A stretch of DNA of 64,000 nt from Varanus komodoensis (GCF_004798865.1 NW_025335505.1:25903355-25967354); one strand, 5' to 3'; shown: positions 41,111 to 56,100, counted from the first letter of the stretch. Numbers and translations are program-made. The notes: a model not told the origin generated them from the sequence alone.

Positions 41111-44100
41111 GAGCGCGGAGCTGCATCTCCTTAACTAGCCCTAGTAGGAGAGGGGAGGCAGTTCGTGGTATTTCGAAGCTAAAGTCGCCCGATGCCCCCT
41201 TGCCCCTAAAACTGGGCAGCAGGTCTGCCCACCGCCGGGCCAGTAAACTTCCTGGAACTTCAGTGAAAATGGTGAGAGTGAAAAGCAGCTCACCAGTTGG
41301 AATGATTATGCACACTAAATACCCATCTTTAAGAGAAGGTTGTTCTTTTCATTTTCAGAGGACTTAATACATTTTGATGCATTGTTTCTTTTCTTTGTGT
41401 GCTGGAGAGGAAAGTTGTGCCCTGTCCTTGGGAGATTTGCATCGTGCTTGCATATGAAAAGTTGCTAGTGAAATTTTGGCATCAGATTAAGCCAGCTGGT
41501 TTCATACTGATAGGACATGCTAGTATTTTTATCTGCATATGCACATGCTACTGTGTCACTGGCTTTCAGTTCCTGCCTGCAAACATTCCTACTGCAGTTT
41601 GTCGAAGCTAAAAAGTTGGGCAGGTTTTTTCCTTTGCTAATTTCACCGAAAAATGGAGTCTAAAGTTACCGACTTGTAGTGCTTCAGAAAAGAAGGGGTG
41701 ATGAGCTCTGAGAGAATCGATCAAAAACGGTGTTACATTTTACATCTCAGTGTTGGAGCACACTATAAGAACCGGCAGGGTATACTAGTTAAGAGTGTTG
41801 GATTGGGATTCCGGAGATCTTGGCTCCGGCTAGGTAGGTTCAGCCATGAAGTTCCCTGGGTGACTTTGGGCCTGTTCCACTTCACAGGGGGTTGCTGTGG
41901 GGACAAAAGGGAGAGCAGAGAACCAAGCTGGGTCCCTTGCAAGAGAAAAAAGGCAGAATATAAATGCAATAATAATACTGGTATGTGGAAGGACAATATT
42001 GGGGTGAATTGAGACTAAAACAGCAGCTTTGATATCCTGTACTGCTTTTAATCAAGGTGACGATGGCTGACCGAGCTGCTGCTGAGAGAGCCTGCAAAGA
42101 TCCTAATCCAATCATTGATGGAAGAAAGGCTAATGTGAATCTAGCATACCTAGGAGCAAAACCAAGAATAATGCAGCCAGGTAAGAAAGGATCCTATCTT
42201 CTGTAACTGACCTCTCATTACGATTATAGAGAATGGAAATTTTCAATCCTATCCTATTTCAGTGGTGCCACTTTGGAATGAGTAGCTTGAGGATTCTGAA
42301 AATAACACAATTCTAGGAACACCTCCGTCACTCAGTTCTGCATCTGTGAGCCGGCAAATGAGGACAGCCAAGACAGATGTACCCATAAAAGTTTGACTTA
42401 GTTGTCCGAGTGGTATTACAGCCCTCTGAGCCTGAGCTGCAAAGTGTGTCAGGCCTTCTGAGGGCCTGGGTCATTGAAGACACACAGGATATCTGTGACA
42501 GGGTGACGTGCTACAAACGTGAAGTGATCTGCTGCTGTTAGAAGATGAGACGCAACTGTGACGTATTTCGTTTTACATGCGCTCTCTAAGAAACAAATGG
42601 AAACAGGTGATGCTGGGATACAAAACTATTTTAACAACTGTAACATTGTAGCACTACTACAACGTAGCACAGGACAGGAGAGCCTGGAGGAGCGTTGTCC
42701 ACGGGGTCGACTTCACGACGAAACAAACAAACAACAAAAAGCACTACTACAGAGTGCATGAACCTAGCTGCATACAAAAATCTTTGCACTCTTCCCCACT
42801 AAGCAGATGGTTGGTAGGAAGGTCTCCTAAATGGAGTGAATTCAAAACCATTGCCTTGAAGTACAAGGTGTATGTGCTTTGGAAATGTATGTCACAGTTT
42901 TCTCCGCCATATCCAGTTTACTTGTCGTTAAGTTCCATTGATTTCAGTGGGACTGATTCCCAAAGAAATGTAGCCCTAACAAACATTATTATTATTAATG
43001 TTTGTAAATAGCCAATATTCAAGAGCAGTAATAGCTAATAGCAAATACCTACAGGAGTTTTTCCTTTATCTGTTTTGTGTGGTACAACTATTAAATCCAA
43101 TAATCCTCCTCTGGATATTTTTAGTGAATAAAAACTAGAGTGGCTTTATAGTTTATTGATTCTTTATGCTGTCTTATATGAATATTAGAAAACTAAGGAG
43201 ATCTATTTGCACAATGTGCTCCTATAATATTGGACTCATCATTTCTGGTGCAAACAAGTTGACAGCTTCGTAGTCACCTTGGTTATTCACTGCCATTTAT
43301 ATCAGATTACTGCCAGGCATTTTGTCTGGTGTAAGTTGAAATGACAACTGGAACCGCTTCACATTTCCTAGTAAGATGAAAGTCTCATGGTACATTTACA
43401 AAAATGTTTTCTCAGGTTTATAGAATACCAAAATATCTTATAGACTTTCTAAGTTTGATATTTTCCTTCATGAATCACTGCCTTGTCATGGTGAAGGGGC
43501 TTGCCTAGCTCAGTGAAACTATGAGCTATGCTGTGCAGGGCCACCCAAGATGAACAGGTCATAGCAGAGAGCTCTGACAAAACATGATCCACTGGAGAAG
43601 GAAATGGCAACCCACTCCAGTATCTTTGCCATGAAAACCCCATGGACAGTACCAAAAGGCAAAAAGATATGACGCTGGAAGATGAGCCCCTCAGTTCGGA
43701 AGGTGTCCAATATGCTACTGGGGAAGAGCAGAGGGCTAGTACTAGTAGCGCCAGAAAGAATGAAGCGACTGGGTCAAAGCCGAAAGGACACTCAGTTGCA
43801 GATGTATCTGGTGGTGAAAGGAGAGTCCGATGCTGTAAAGATCTATACTCCATAGGAACCTGAAATGCAAGATCCATGAATCAAGGCAAGCTGGATGTGG
43901 TCAAATGAGAGGACAAGACTGAACATCTTAGGAATCAGTGAACTAAGATGGACAGGAATGGGTGAATTTAATTCAGATGATCATCAGGTATACTACTGCG
44001 AGCAAGAATCCCTCAAAAGAAATGGAGTAGCCTTCACAGTCAATAAAAGAGTAGGAAAAGCAGTACTAGGATACAGTCTCCAAAATGACAGAATGATCTC

Positions 44101-47100
44101 GGTTCAAATCCAAGGCAAACCATTCAACATCACAATAGTCCAAGTCTTTGTCCCAGCCGCTGGTGCTGAAGAGGCTGAAGTTGACTAGTTCTGTGAAGGC
44201 CTACAACACCTTCTAGAATTAACACCAAAAAATGATGTCCTTATCATCATGGCGGATTGGAATGCTAAAGTAGGAAGCCAAAAGTTTGGCCTTGGAGTAC
44301 AAAATGAAGCAGAGCACAGGCTGGTAGAATTTTGTCAAGAAAATACAATGGTCATAGCAAGCACTCTTTTCCAACAACCCAAGGGACGACTCTACACATG
44401 GATATCACCAGATGGTCAACACAGAAATCAGATTGACTATGTGCTCTGCAGCCAAAGATGGAGAAGCTCTATACAGTCAGTAAAAACTAGACCAGGAGCT
44501 GACTGAGGCTCAGATCATGAGCTTCTTGTTGCAAAATTTAGGCTTAAATTGAAGAAAGTAGGGAAAAGCACTAGGCCACTCAGGTATGACCTAAATCATA
44601 TCGCTGATGAATATACAGTAGAGGTTACAAATACTTTTAAGGAATTAGATCTGATAGAGTGCCTGAAGAACTACGGACGGAGGTTCGCAACATTGTACAA
44701 GAGGTAGCAACTAAAACCATCCTAAAGAAAAAGAAATGCAAGAAAGCAAAATGGCTGTCTGAGGAAGCTTTATAAATAGCTGAGGAAAGAAGGGAAGCAA
44801 AAGGCAAGGGAGAAAGAGAAAGATACACTCAACTGAATGCAGAATTCCAGAGAACAGCTAGAAGAGATAAGAATGCCTTCTTAAATGAACAGTGCAAAGA
44901 AATAGAAGAAAACAATAGAATAGGGAAGACCAGAGATCTCTTCAAGAAAATTGGAGATATGAAGGGAACATTTCATGCAAAGATGGACATGATAAAGGAC
45001 CAAAATGCCAGGGACCTAACAGAGGCAGAAGAGATTAAGAAGAGGTGGCAGGATTACACAGAAGAATTATACAAGAAAGAGCTTAACATCCCTGATAACC
45101 ACTATGGGGTGGTCACTGACCTCGAGCCAGACAACCTGGAATGTGAAGCCAAATGGGCCTTAGGAAGTCTGAGCAGCAACAAAGCTAGCGGAGGACACAG
45201 TATTCCAGCTGAGTTATTCAAAATGCTAATAGACGATGCAGTAAAAGTGCTACACTCAATATGCCAGCAAATTTGGAAAACTCAACAGTGGCCACAGGAT
45301 TGGAACAGGTCAGTTTACATTCCCATCCCAAAGAAGGGCAATGCCAAAGAATGTTCAAACTACTGCACCATTGCACTCATTTCACAAGCTAGCAAAGTGA
45401 TGCTCCAAATCCTACAAGCTAGGCTCCAGCAGTATGTGGACTGAGAACCACCAGAAGTACAGGCAGGATTTCAAAGAGGGAGAGGAACTAGAGATCAAAT
45501 TGCCAACTTACGCTGGATCATGGAGGAAGGTAGGGAGTTCCAGAAAAACATCTACTTCTGCTTCATTGACTATGCTAAAGCCTTTGATTGTGTGGATCAC
45601 AACAAATTGTGGCAAGTTCTTAAAGAAATGGGAGTGCCAGACCATCTTATTTGCCTCTTGAGAAACCTATATGTGGGTCAAGAAGCAACAGTGAGAACTG
45701 GACACGGAACCACTGATTGGTTCAAAATTGAGAAAGGAGTTCGGCAAGGCTGTATACTGTCGCCCTGCCTATTTAACTAATATGCAGAGCACATCATGAG
45801 AAAGGCGGAGCTAGATGAATCACCAGTTGGAATTAAGAAATATCAACAACCTCAGATATGCAGATGATACCACTCTCATGGCAGAAAGTGAAGAGGAACT
45901 AAAGAGCCTCTTGATGCGGGTGAAGGAGGAGAGCGCAAAAGTTGGCTTGAAACTCAACATTAAGAAAACTAAGATTATGGCATCTGGTCCTCTCACTCCC
46001 TGGCAAATAGATGGGAAAGAAATGAAGGTAATGACAGATTTTATTATCCTGGGCTCCAAGATCACTGCAGACAGGGACTGCAGCCAAGAAATTAAAAGAC
46101 GCTTGCTCCTGGGGAAGAAAGCTATGGCAAATCTAGACAGCATACTAAAAAGCAGAGACATCACCCTGCCAAGAAAAGTGCGTATAGTCAAGGCTATGGT
46201 TTCCCTGTTGCAATGTATGGCTGTGAAAGTTGGACCATAAGGAAGGCTGAGCGCCAGAGGATTGAGGCCTTTGAATTGTGGTGCTGGAGGAGACTCCTGC
46301 AAGTCCCTTGGGCAGCAAGGTGATCAAACTGGTCAGTCCTAGAGGAGATCAACCCTGACTGCTCTTTAGAAGGCCAGATACTGAAGATGAAACTCATATA
46401 CTTTGGCCAACGAATGAGAAGCAAGGACTCCATGGAAAAGAGTCTAATGCTGGGAACAATAGATGGCAAAAGAAGAAGGGGACAGCAGAGAATGAGGTGG
46501 CTAGATGGGGTCACTGGGGCAGTCAGCATGAACTTAAGTGGACTCTGGGGGATGGTGGAGGACAGGAAGGCCTGGAGGAATGTTGTCCATGGTGTCGCGA
46601 TGGGTCAGACACAACTTTGCGACTAACAACAACAACAACAAATTTTGATATTGGTATTCACAGGCTAAATACTATTTCTTCTTTCAGTAAAAGTTGGCCA
46701 GAGTTTAGCCTTGGAACCTTTCTGGGCCCCTGTGCACGTGTAGAATGCATTCTCTCTACAACTGAGTAGCTATGGCCAGACTGCATGCACCTGAGGCTAG
46801 TAGAATTGATTCCAGTCCTAGTACTTCTGATTTTAGAAATTATTTCTAAAATAATTATTTTGTTTTCTATTATTTAGGATTTTTAATAGAGAGGGAATGG
46901 CTGTACTGCACAGAATTTCAGCAAACCATAACAGCATGTCTGACTCTTCCTAATTCATTCCTATGGCTCACTGAAAGCATTAACATTTGTTTACCTTCTC
47001 AGAAATGTCTAAACATATCATTAGTGGATACATTAGATCCAATTTATGTGTCACCATCCTTCTCCTACCTGGCCCCCTTCAGATGTTTTGGACTTCACCT

Positions 47101-50100
47101 CTCATTTGTCCCAGCCAACATGGACAATGGCCAGAGCTGAAAGTTCTAGTCCCAATGTCTAAAAGGCATTGTGATGGAGAAAGCTGCAATATATGAATAT
47201 TATATAGTACTATAGAAATACTGTGTTGCAGTATTGATGTAACAACAGAGTAGCCAACTATTATAGCAATTACTTACTTATTTTAAGTACTAAGGAACAG
47301 GTTTATTTTATGTTTACATTCCTCTATACATGTAAATCCATAACTAAAAATTAACCTATACGTCTTATGGGAATGTAGTATAAATGCAAAAATTGGGTTC
47401 TAGGCATTGAGTGGACTGAGGTCTGAATTCATATCCTTGTAATTGCAATTGGCTGGCAAACCAGAAAAGTGAGTTGCATGTCATAGTTTGGCATGGTGTC
47501 TGAATTGACAAATGATAGCTTCAGTTATTGCTGCAGCACTGGAGCCCACTGCTCTGTGGAAATGGGGGCTACCATGGTTACTCAAACTGCTCCATTTAAT
47601 ATGTATATTGAACCATGGCTAGTGTTATATGAACACAGTAGACTCGAACCTCACACCAGTTTCACACATAATGACAACCAGAGTACAGGCTGAATATGAG
47701 TTGTTACTGAACTGTGCATTGCTGTTACATGTGAACCCTGCTCTATGGTTTAAGTATGGGTTGTTAGCCATGAACAACTCAGGAAGAGAACCAATGGTTT
47801 GTTGTTGGGTTGTGAACTCTTGATTGTTTGTAGTTAACAACCCATATTAAAACTGTTGTGCAGGGTTTGTTTGTAACAACTTACAATTCAGCGATAAGCC
47901 ACATTCAGCCTGGGTTTCCATTGCATGAAAGTCAAGCCATTGGCTTCTGTACTTCTTTGTCCTCCTCTACCAATGACACAAGTTAGAGATTGAATAAACA
48001 CATTTCTTGTTTTAAACTAATAAAGTTCATTGTTATGTCCAAGCTGTTCAGAATTCTAGTTAATATAAATTACAGTCTGTTGAACCGAACAAGGACTAAA
48101 CCAGTCTGTGCAGAGAAAATGTTTCTGATCACCTAACCATAGTCAGGAAAGAAGCTGGCTCACAAATTTCTTCCTTCTCCCACATGAGCGCCTTCCTCCC
48201 TCTTATAGTTGGTTTTAATGAGGCATCTACATGCCTCATTACCTCTGCATCAGTTCTAATTAAATCATGATTATGGAAACTCACTCTGAATTATACTTAA
48301 GAACCGAAACTGGGTTAGTGTTAACCATGGTTAGTACCAGTGCATCTATAACCCTACATCATGGTTAAAGCAAACCATAAAAAGGGAAGCTATAGTGATA
48401 TTTGAAAAAGAATACTACTCATTAATTTTAAAACTTGAAAACCATGTTAGATCATGTTTTTCTAATTTGTATGCCTTAAATGTATTAACATTTTTATACA
48501 TTTTAAGTAATTTATACTTCCTTCATCAAGAACCAGGATGCTACTTGTTAGAATGTATAAGGCCGTAATCCTATACCCATTTACTTGAAAGTAGATTCCA
48601 TTTTAATGGGGTGTGGTTCTGAGTAGATAGAAATAGGATTACACTGTGAGTGAAGTTAAAATGCAGTGGACATAATGCTCCTGTACAGAATGTGATGTGT
48701 TCTGTTACAGGTTTTGCCTTTGGTGTTCAGCAACTCCATCCAGCATTAATACAAAGGCCTTTTGGGTAAGTCTGCTTTACATTAGTATTTTGGGTGGGCA
48801 AAAGATAACGTGTACATGATCATGGCCTCTAATAGGGCTGCTGGCAGTAAAAGTATATTTTTCAAATGTTCAGATTTAAAATGCTATCACTTCATTAATA
48901 ATTCTTTTAATAAGTACTGGAACTGAGTCAAGTGGTCTTAAGATTCATGCTTATCCATGTACTCAAGCAGTCCTTTGCTTGTAAGATCATGTGGTAAAAG
49001 AAGGTGTGCCTTTAATCAACAACCCACTGTGCCCCGTTTTTCAGCTTGACTCAATGTTTATTTATCTCTTTCTAATCTGACAGGTAATCTTACAGTTAAA
49101 ATAACTGATGAGAAGGATATGGTGATAAGAGGTGGAATAGTTCTGTTTGGAATTAAACTCTGTAACCAGTAGACTCAAACACACAAACAAGCTAAATGGT
49201 GATTAACGATGCATGTATGTTTTTTCTATATAGTCAATAGATATCCGTGTGCTTTTTTATTTATTACAGTAATGAAGTGGTGTTGATAGCTAAACTGTGT
49301 GCTTTTATTTAATTGAAAGAGCTTTAGTGAAAGTTTTTGGTGGTCTTTCCATTTTGGTTTTGTTGAGAAGTGTTGACTTTGCCATGAGGAGCAAAAGTAC
49401 TTTTTCCTTTCTTGCTTTCAAGCTGTAGCCTGTGAATTCTTATTCTTTGTTAACCGTATTTTGTAGTGAGTGCTAAATTTGTGTGATTTTTTTTTTTAAA
49501 GAAAAATCAACATTGCTTGCATGCTGCAGTTTTGGTTTTGTTTCCTGGGCAGGGTGTGGCGCTCTCTCTATTAACCATATGTGTCCACTTGCACTTTCCC
49601 ACTAGAAAATTTTTAGCCCTGATTAGATTTAATATTTAGTAGATCTATAAGCATATGCAACTCCTAAAAGTCTCTTTGATCTTTTATTCCATAATTAAAC
49701 ATAAAAATAGGAGGTAAAATCTGGCAAAAGTACTTGTAAAATACTTATCAAAGAAGCAAGAGTGAGACATTATAACATGGAAATTTAGTGTTGGGATTAT
49801 CAACTGGGAAACTCAGTTGGGATTATTATGTCCTATTATGAGATGGCAGCAGTTATGATATTAACTTGTTAGCTGAAGCTTGAAATAGACAGTGACTGGG
49901 TTTGCATGATCACTGCATTCAGTGTGGTTTATTTAAGCCATGGTGAGTGCAGTGTGCGCTGGCCACACTTTTTGATATTCAGGCAACAGCGGGCAGTCGC
50001 CATAGCTTATTGCATCATGTGAACCTGGTGAGGGTGGGTTGCATTAGGATTAAACAACCCTTCCATAATTCACAGCTGCCATAGCTTGAATATTCAAAAT

Positions 50101-53100
50101 GGCCACGGCACTTGCCACAACTCACTGTGGCTTAACTAAGTGATGATGGGGTATGATGACCATGTGAACTGTCTCAGTGGATTATCCCCAGAGTTATCCT
50201 CTTGAGTAGCAGGAGAGAACTTTCACTGCCCAAGGGAATTATAATCCAGTGTATCTACTTCAGTGGTAGGATGGCTGTTTGCATCAATTCTTCCTTCTTC
50301 CTTCATTGCTCAGTGCTACCTTGCACAATGTTCCAAGGATTTCCCAACTCACCAAAGGGGAGACTTAATGAGAATTACCCACAGAATCATCCAGTTCATG
50401 GAACAACACTCCATGCAACTCTGGATTCACCCACTGCATGCTGTTCCCAGCACTGTTTTTAGCCAGAAGCAGATCCCATGAGTCTGCAAGGGAGGATGGA
50501 CCTTGTGGGGAAGAGACACTTAACTCTTTCCTCCTTGGCAGTTTTTCCAGTTCAAATTTCCCTACAGGTGTTTTTTCAGTCCTGACAAAGATAAAGGGGC
50601 TTCACACTTTTCCCATAAAGGAAAAAGCAATTGCACATATGTGATGGGGAGCAGTCGGAGAGAGGTTGTTAAAATAGCAGGAAGGGGTAAAGGGTTAAGC
50701 ACTCCCCTCCAGTATTCTTCTGCCTTAAATTTGCAGCCTAAAAAACTATCAAACCTGTTGGGGGAAACTTAAAAGTGCATACAAAATTCCAACTGTAGCC
50801 CTGCTATTTGTTTTGAACTGATGTCTTTTCATTTCTCACAACACACACACAACTTCCACAAAATCGTAGAATGTTTTTATGAAGTAAACACTTAAGCATG
50901 TTTTTCAAACTAAATATTATGTAAGCCTTACAAAATGATTAGTTTTATCAGAATGGGTGAAGGGGGTGTGAAAGAAAGCATTCTATGTTAGTCTTTAAGA
51001 CACACCACAAGGCAAGACTCTGTCCTCTGTTAAGGGTAGGCCAGGAGTACCCAGCCAGAGCCATCCCAGGTGTGCTTTCTTGCTTTTTTGTTATTGTGGT
51101 TCTTAAAATTTTAAATAGCAGCTGTGGACAGAATGATCACAAATGTACAATGCAAGGAAAACAGTTTGACCCTTCCCCCTCTCACTGCAGTTCCAGTGTT
51201 GTGAGCCCCAAAAAGGGTGATTCCACTAGTGCCACTGACAGCTTCCCTCCCAGGACAAATAGAGGCTTCAAGGAAGGCAATTTTCATTAAGATTCCAGCC
51301 TGGGAGGAGCAGGTTAACTTCCTCCCCTAACTACATGCTGTGGTTCTGATTCCCTTCCCCATGGCTCCTATCTGCAGTATCAAAACTGGACATGTCAGTT
51401 ACAGTTACATGATACCCTGTCTGGTTTGGCCCTCAACTAGTCCACTGGCTGGGAATAGCCTTTGCAGAAGACCACAGGGTCCTGCACTTCTAGTAACTCA
51501 GTAGAAGGGGGAATTTGTGCAAGTGGAGCCTACAGGAGCAGTTACCCTAGCTAAATTTTCCTTTTCTGCCAATGATTGGTGAGGAACGGGATCGCGTAGA
51601 TCATCTTGGGCTCTTTGGTGAAAAGGCAAGATAACAATGGAACAAATAAACAATAATACATTATTAAAGAGGCATGAGGGTTGTCCCTTCTTTTTGCATC
51701 TGGCCTGTCTACCATTGAGATGGGAGGATAAGAAAACAGTTGGTCCAACTCACAGCATGGCATGCCTAGGAATTGGATAGTTGGTCCAATCTTAGGCACG
51801 GCTACTCAAAAGTACATCCCTTTGGGTTCAATGGGACACACTCCCAGATAAACATATACAAGATGGGGCTCTACCATTAGACTGCAACCTAAAAACAAGT
51901 TATACAAGATAAGGAATTTTTGGATATTTTGTCAATTGATACACTGATCTAAAGTTTGCACATGCTTGTTACCAACATCTGTTAGCACAATAGCACAGAT
52001 GATAACATTACCACTGCGGTGTCTCAGATTTGTAAGGGCCCCATGCTGTTAAACTATATGTCCTCAGTCACTTGTGTGGATGAGGAAGGCCATGTATACA
52101 GTAATCTATGGCCATGTGGCCACTTTCTCCATTGAAGTCAATGCCTTTATAGTGGTTGCAGCAGGGTGCAAGTGGGGAGATGATGACAACTTTGCAAGCC
52201 GATGAAAGTTTCCATGTTCACAAGGATTTGCTGGGTTGAAGCAAGACACTTTAGCACAAAAATGGCAGGGTCAGAGCACTACTTGCAGTCAAGGTAACTG
52301 ATATACCACCGTAAATATGTTCACTTGGTATATAGAGCAATGGAACAAACATTCAAGTAGGTATGAATAAGAATGCATCCTAATAGCCTAATTCTGAGGA
52401 GGCCTAACTGAAATATGTGAAATGAAACATACATGAAACTATACTGATTCATTTGTGTATGTGCAGCTCAGAGTTTGAAGCATGAATTGCCTATTGTTTA
52501 AAATTTTAAGGTTCTGTTTTAATTGTGCTGTAAGTGAATCAGATTGAAACCACTTGCTGTATTATAACTTTCAAATCATTCTTACAGTTTGTTTCATATA
52601 TCTTTGCAGAATGGCATTGGAAGGGATGAATAGTGGGGAAGTCAGCTGGGCTTCTTAAATAATTCTTAATAGGGCTTTGCTGTTTCCTGTTCAAAATCTG
52701 TGCGTGTGCGCATGCACACACATTTTTTAAAGTATATTTTTTTACCATTATTTGACAGACAGCAGCCTAGCATGTTCCACAAAGATTATAATAGAAGTTG
52801 CTACTGTGCCTTTTGCAAAGAAGAGTGACAGAAGTCCCCTTTCCTAATAGCCTGCCATTTCTAGAATAAAGCAAGCTTGTACTACCAGAAAAGAAAATGG
52901 CTGCTATCATTCAAGCTCAACAGCTATGCTGTACTGTAGACACAAAATGCCTTCTTAAAAAGTGTATATTAAATATAGTGAGAGCTTTGCTGAACACCAT
53001 TTTACCCGAAAGCCATACTTACTTATCTAATACAGCTATGGCCACCAACTTGGAAGACTTTCGACAATAAACAGAGGATAAGAATGTTAATGCTCCTGGT

Positions 53101-56100
53101 CATGAGGGTAGTATATTGCTTCCAGTAATAGAAGGGATGCCCGTGAATTCCAGTTGTTGGGCAACAAAAGTTGGAGGGTGCTTTTACCCTTATGTCCTGT
53201 TTGTGACTTTCCCACTGGGCCTTTGGATTGACCCAACAAAGCTGTTTTAAGTCCTTCTATTTTCAGTTTGTTCTCTCCATTTTACATTTAGTTAGTTACA
53301 TTTAGTTAAAAAAATCTGCTTAATTTGGCTTTTGGAAACCTTTGTATGACTATACTACTGTGTTCGTGTAATTCTGCATGCTAGATAATGATCATTGTTT
53401 TAGAATTAAGGATGGTAACCTTGTGGGAAGGGTATATTTCTAACCTTTTCTGATAGAGTGGTAGCATTCACAATTCCTGCCCTGTCTCAGGTAACCCTTA
53501 CTTCTAGGATCTTTTTTTTTCTTTAAATGTTGTTCTTTAAGACAAAAGGATGAGCTCACACATGGCTCTGTACCCACTGCAAATCCCACTGTATACACTT
53601 TTCCTGCTTCTCTCTATCTCGTGTCACTGTGATACTGCTCAAGTGTATGACCAAATCCCAGTCTGTTCCATCTTCCTTGTAGAATGGAGATTAAGACATG
53701 GAGCTGACCTGTTCTCTTACATTTTTATTATTGTTTTCTGGAAAGATAGCAGCAGATAATGTTTTTGTGCTGCTGCAGAGTGATAAGGTTTTTTTAAACT
53801 GTTAACATCCCCCCCCCAAAAAAAATAAACCAACAAAACATTATGATTAGAGGGAGTGGTTTGATATAGAACTGAGCATGCGATTACATTTTCTGAAAGA
53901 AAGGATCTTTACTGTGCTATGAATAGTCACTCTATTCTGGAAAAGGATGCAACTGTATACTGTATTTATTCACTCTAGTGATACTGTTTTTGAATTTTTT
54001 GAATTCAAGATAAGTGTTTCTTATTCATACTACAGTTTGGTTTTCTCTTTCTGTTGCTATTTTTTATTTCCCTTTTACCAGCTGTATTAGAATGTCACAA
54101 TAAACCATGTTTAATGTGATAGAAACAAAAGTAGCATTGCTTCTGGGTTTGCACATGTCGCCTGTCCTCTCCTCTGGCACAGCTATAAGGAAATGAGTCA
54201 AAGCCCTGCTTCAGGTTTTGATCATCCACAGTAGCTAATCTTAACTATGGTTTTGGGAAAATAATCCTGTTTCATAATGCATGGCTTGCTGCAGCTGAGT
54301 GGTTAGGAGTGCAGGACTGGGACCCCGCTCTGCCATGGACCTCACTGGGGGACTTTGGGTCAGTCACAGACTCTCAGCCCAGCCTACCTCACAGAGCTGT
54401 TGTGAGAATAAGACTGAGAGGAGCAGGAGACTTATGTAAACTGCCTTGAGTTTCTTGAAATGAAAAAGACAGGAGAGAAATATAAACAAAAACAAACAGT
54501 AATTAAGATTAGCAACAGTATGGCTGATTCAGATGATACAACAAGCCATGGTTAATCAAAAGTTCAAGTGAGGATTTCTGAGCTGGATGAGAGGAGAGAG
54601 GGTAGTATGAAAACCTGGAAGGAGGTTGGGTTCATTGACATTGTTTATTTTAATACTGAACTAGTATCAGAGCTGTAGTCTGACATAGAACTTCAGCTGT
54701 AACTTTCCTTACTTAAATGCATTTATTTCCAGTTTTCTAAGGCCTTATTCTCATTTCCGTAGAAATGCTTCCACTGTGATCAATAGGAACAAAACTAGGC
54801 CTCATAAAAGCTAACCAACAAGTGATCATCAGTAGCTGAGCTTCCATAACACTTCCATCATTAGTTCTAAGCAGTTGCTAGCAGTGATGGTGTGGTCTAA
54901 AATGTGGTATTATGAAATTTAGAATCGTGATTAAAATAGCTGTTTAATGTGACAGACTTAGGAATTGTGAAAAAATAAAATGGAAATGATACAATATCTT
55001 TAGCAGTAAAGAGTGAGAGTGAAAGGGCTAACCTGAATATTGTCTATGTGTTTAGCCTCTGATAAAAGGAGAAAAGGCACTTATTGAGAATTTCTACTTT
55101 GGTAGGCCAAGATTATGAAACTTTTGATACTTATATTTTTGTTGTAGACATATTTATGGAGACCTAGGTAATGTTTCTGTTTTCATTATTTTCTGTGCTA
55201 TATAATATATATGTTGCAGCTTACTGTGATGGTTTTCATCACTATAAAAATGATGAAATGAAACTCAGATTAATATAAATTAACTTGTGTATTCAGCAGG
55301 GGCTAGTTTTGAATAAATATGCATATGATCATACTATAAACCAGGAATCCAAAACATAGTTTTAAACAAGCTCTGATGAAGTCCATGGGACTTAATTCCA
55401 GTTTGCAGTACAATGCTATGCAGGTTTTCTTAAGTAAGCATCTTTACTGTTGCAACCTTACAGTAAGCTTAGTTGTTTTAATGCTCATTCTATTATATGA
55501 AAGGAAAATCACTCCTTTAATACCAGAAATCAGAAATTGTGTATGATTCCAGTGTCATTACCATGATCCACTACACGATAAATTCAGAACACCCCTTAAG
55601 CTATTGAACAAAGATGCCTCAGCAGCTTAATGGGAAACTGCTCTTTAACATTTTGACCTTGCTGAGCATAAAAGGAGCTAGCGTTTCAGTATCATGACAA
55701 TCTCTGCATGCTGGCCTTTCCAACAGATGGAAGTTTACTTTGGCCTTATAAAGTCATTTTACTCAGCTGGAAGCCCTTGTCGCATGACAGATGATCAAAA
55801 ATAGACCCACTGCAGCTTGTCCTGTCAATCACCGTGTGCGACATGGCATAATAGTGGGGCGCCTGCAAAGAGTCCATGCATATTGTAGACTAAGAGCTTC
55901 TAAAGGGATAAAGTTTCATAATTCCCCACCTGTTAGCTTCTTGGCTTAAAAGAAACAAATCACAAGAGCCTATGTCCATGTATGTGGCTTGATGTTTTTT
56001 TTTTATTTTATTTTTTTACAAGAATGATGTAAGTCCTGAGAGCCATGAGGTCTGTGTTTCCACAGACACAGAAAGCTGGAGAGAAGTTGTTTTCGCTCTC

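Larger units (their letters stand above)
42181..48710 (+). other. RBM24 intron 2
   Basis: 6.5 kb, about half of it a sense BovB LINE (43463-46643). It also holds a short BovB tail insertion (42662-42739), one P1 palindrome at each end and a P2-type repeat at 47067. The rest is unique AT-rich DNA. The acceptor is 'tctgttacag'. Confidence 0.85.
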
